Shown here piece after piece: positions 5,141 through 5,176 of a stretch of 5,176 nt of DNA. Every line of letters starts with the position of its first letter. Positions within the stretch are counted from its first letter, which is position 1. Source of the stretch: CALKCV01 sp964619285 (GTDB lineage Bacteria; Cyanobacteriota; Cyanobacteriia; Cyanobacteriales; Microcoleaceae); contig CAZUCT010000385.1 of assembly GCA_964619285.1 (NCBI GenBank), positions 1-5,176 of the forward strand, in the 5' to 3' direction. The position numbers and the translations under genes were made by a program. The notes under the pieces are model-generated. The model did not search any database and was not told where the DNA came from. It was given only the letters and a program-made list of their open reading frames with translations.

Positions 5141-5176
5141 CTACACGATCGCCACTTCGCCGGTATCGCTGGCAAG
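5141..5176 (-). CDS. Possible C-terminus of a leftward gene (partial)
   Basis: Reading leftward from the window edge, the last 11 codons give LASDTGEVAIV followed by TAG (5143-5141). The only support is the plausible composition and the hairpin plus U tract found downstream at 5061-5081. The other minus-strand frames are also open over this short stretch, so the frame is not certain and the product cannot be identified. Confidence 0.35.
   Translation of the reverse strand, partial: LASDTGEVAIV

Overview
The window looks like a filamentous cyanobacterial genome. Seven perfect HIP1 octamers (GCGATCGC, starting at 193, 976, 1214, 1486, 3313, 4217 and 4558) lie in 5.2 kb. There are heptameric short tandem repeats, dispersed palindromes, two NtcA-type boxes, and protein families typical of cyanobacteria. 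The sequence is a draft scaffold: exactly 100 Ns (3674-3773) mark a gap inside a tandem repeat. All genes seen read leftward, on the minus strand.

Layout from left to right. A CAATTAG heptamer array (1-52) abuts the 3' end of a 1084-residue multidomain regulator (55-3309). Its architecture is membrane dCache sensor, HAMP, histidine kinase, receiver, and PP2C/SpoIIE-type serine phosphatase. Upstream of it are an extended -10 promoter (3440-3448) and a perfect AT-rich inverted repeat (3482-3510). Next comes a leftward intrinsic terminator (3517-3547), which closes the transcription unit to its right. A 29-bp tandem hairpin repeat interrupted by the assembly gap follows (3590-3807), then a 104-residue small protein resembling the N-terminal module of cyanobacterial CHAT proteins (3816-4130). 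A second heptamer array (4154-4195) runs into the 3' end of a chimeric hydrogenase ORF (4157-4507). The remaining 630 bp (4508-5140) contain no gene but hold a candidate promoter, a dispersed inverted repeat, two perfect GTA-N8-TAC boxes, a terminator-like hairpin and a nested palindrome. The last 36 bases may be the C-terminus of another leftward gene.

The main result is the chimeric ORF. Its first ~68 residues are the N-terminus of the cyanobacterial uptake [NiFe]-hydrogenase small subunit HupS. Residues ~69-106 are the C-terminus of the HupW hydrogenase maturation protease. The last ~10 residues are encoded by the heptamer repeats. The simplest reading is one in-frame deletion that removed most of hupS, all of hupL and most of hupW from a hupS-hupL-hupW operon. 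The ribosome-binding site, candidate promoter and NtcA boxes are still present, so the loss looks recent, or else it is a misassembly. The small CHAT-like gene 26 bp downstream probably still uses the former hydrogenase promoter.

The regulator at the left is a separate transcription unit. It is predicted to pass a periplasmic signal through His446 and Asp760 to its own C-terminal phosphatase. The usual phosphatase substrate, a STAS-domain anti-sigma antagonist, is not in the window.
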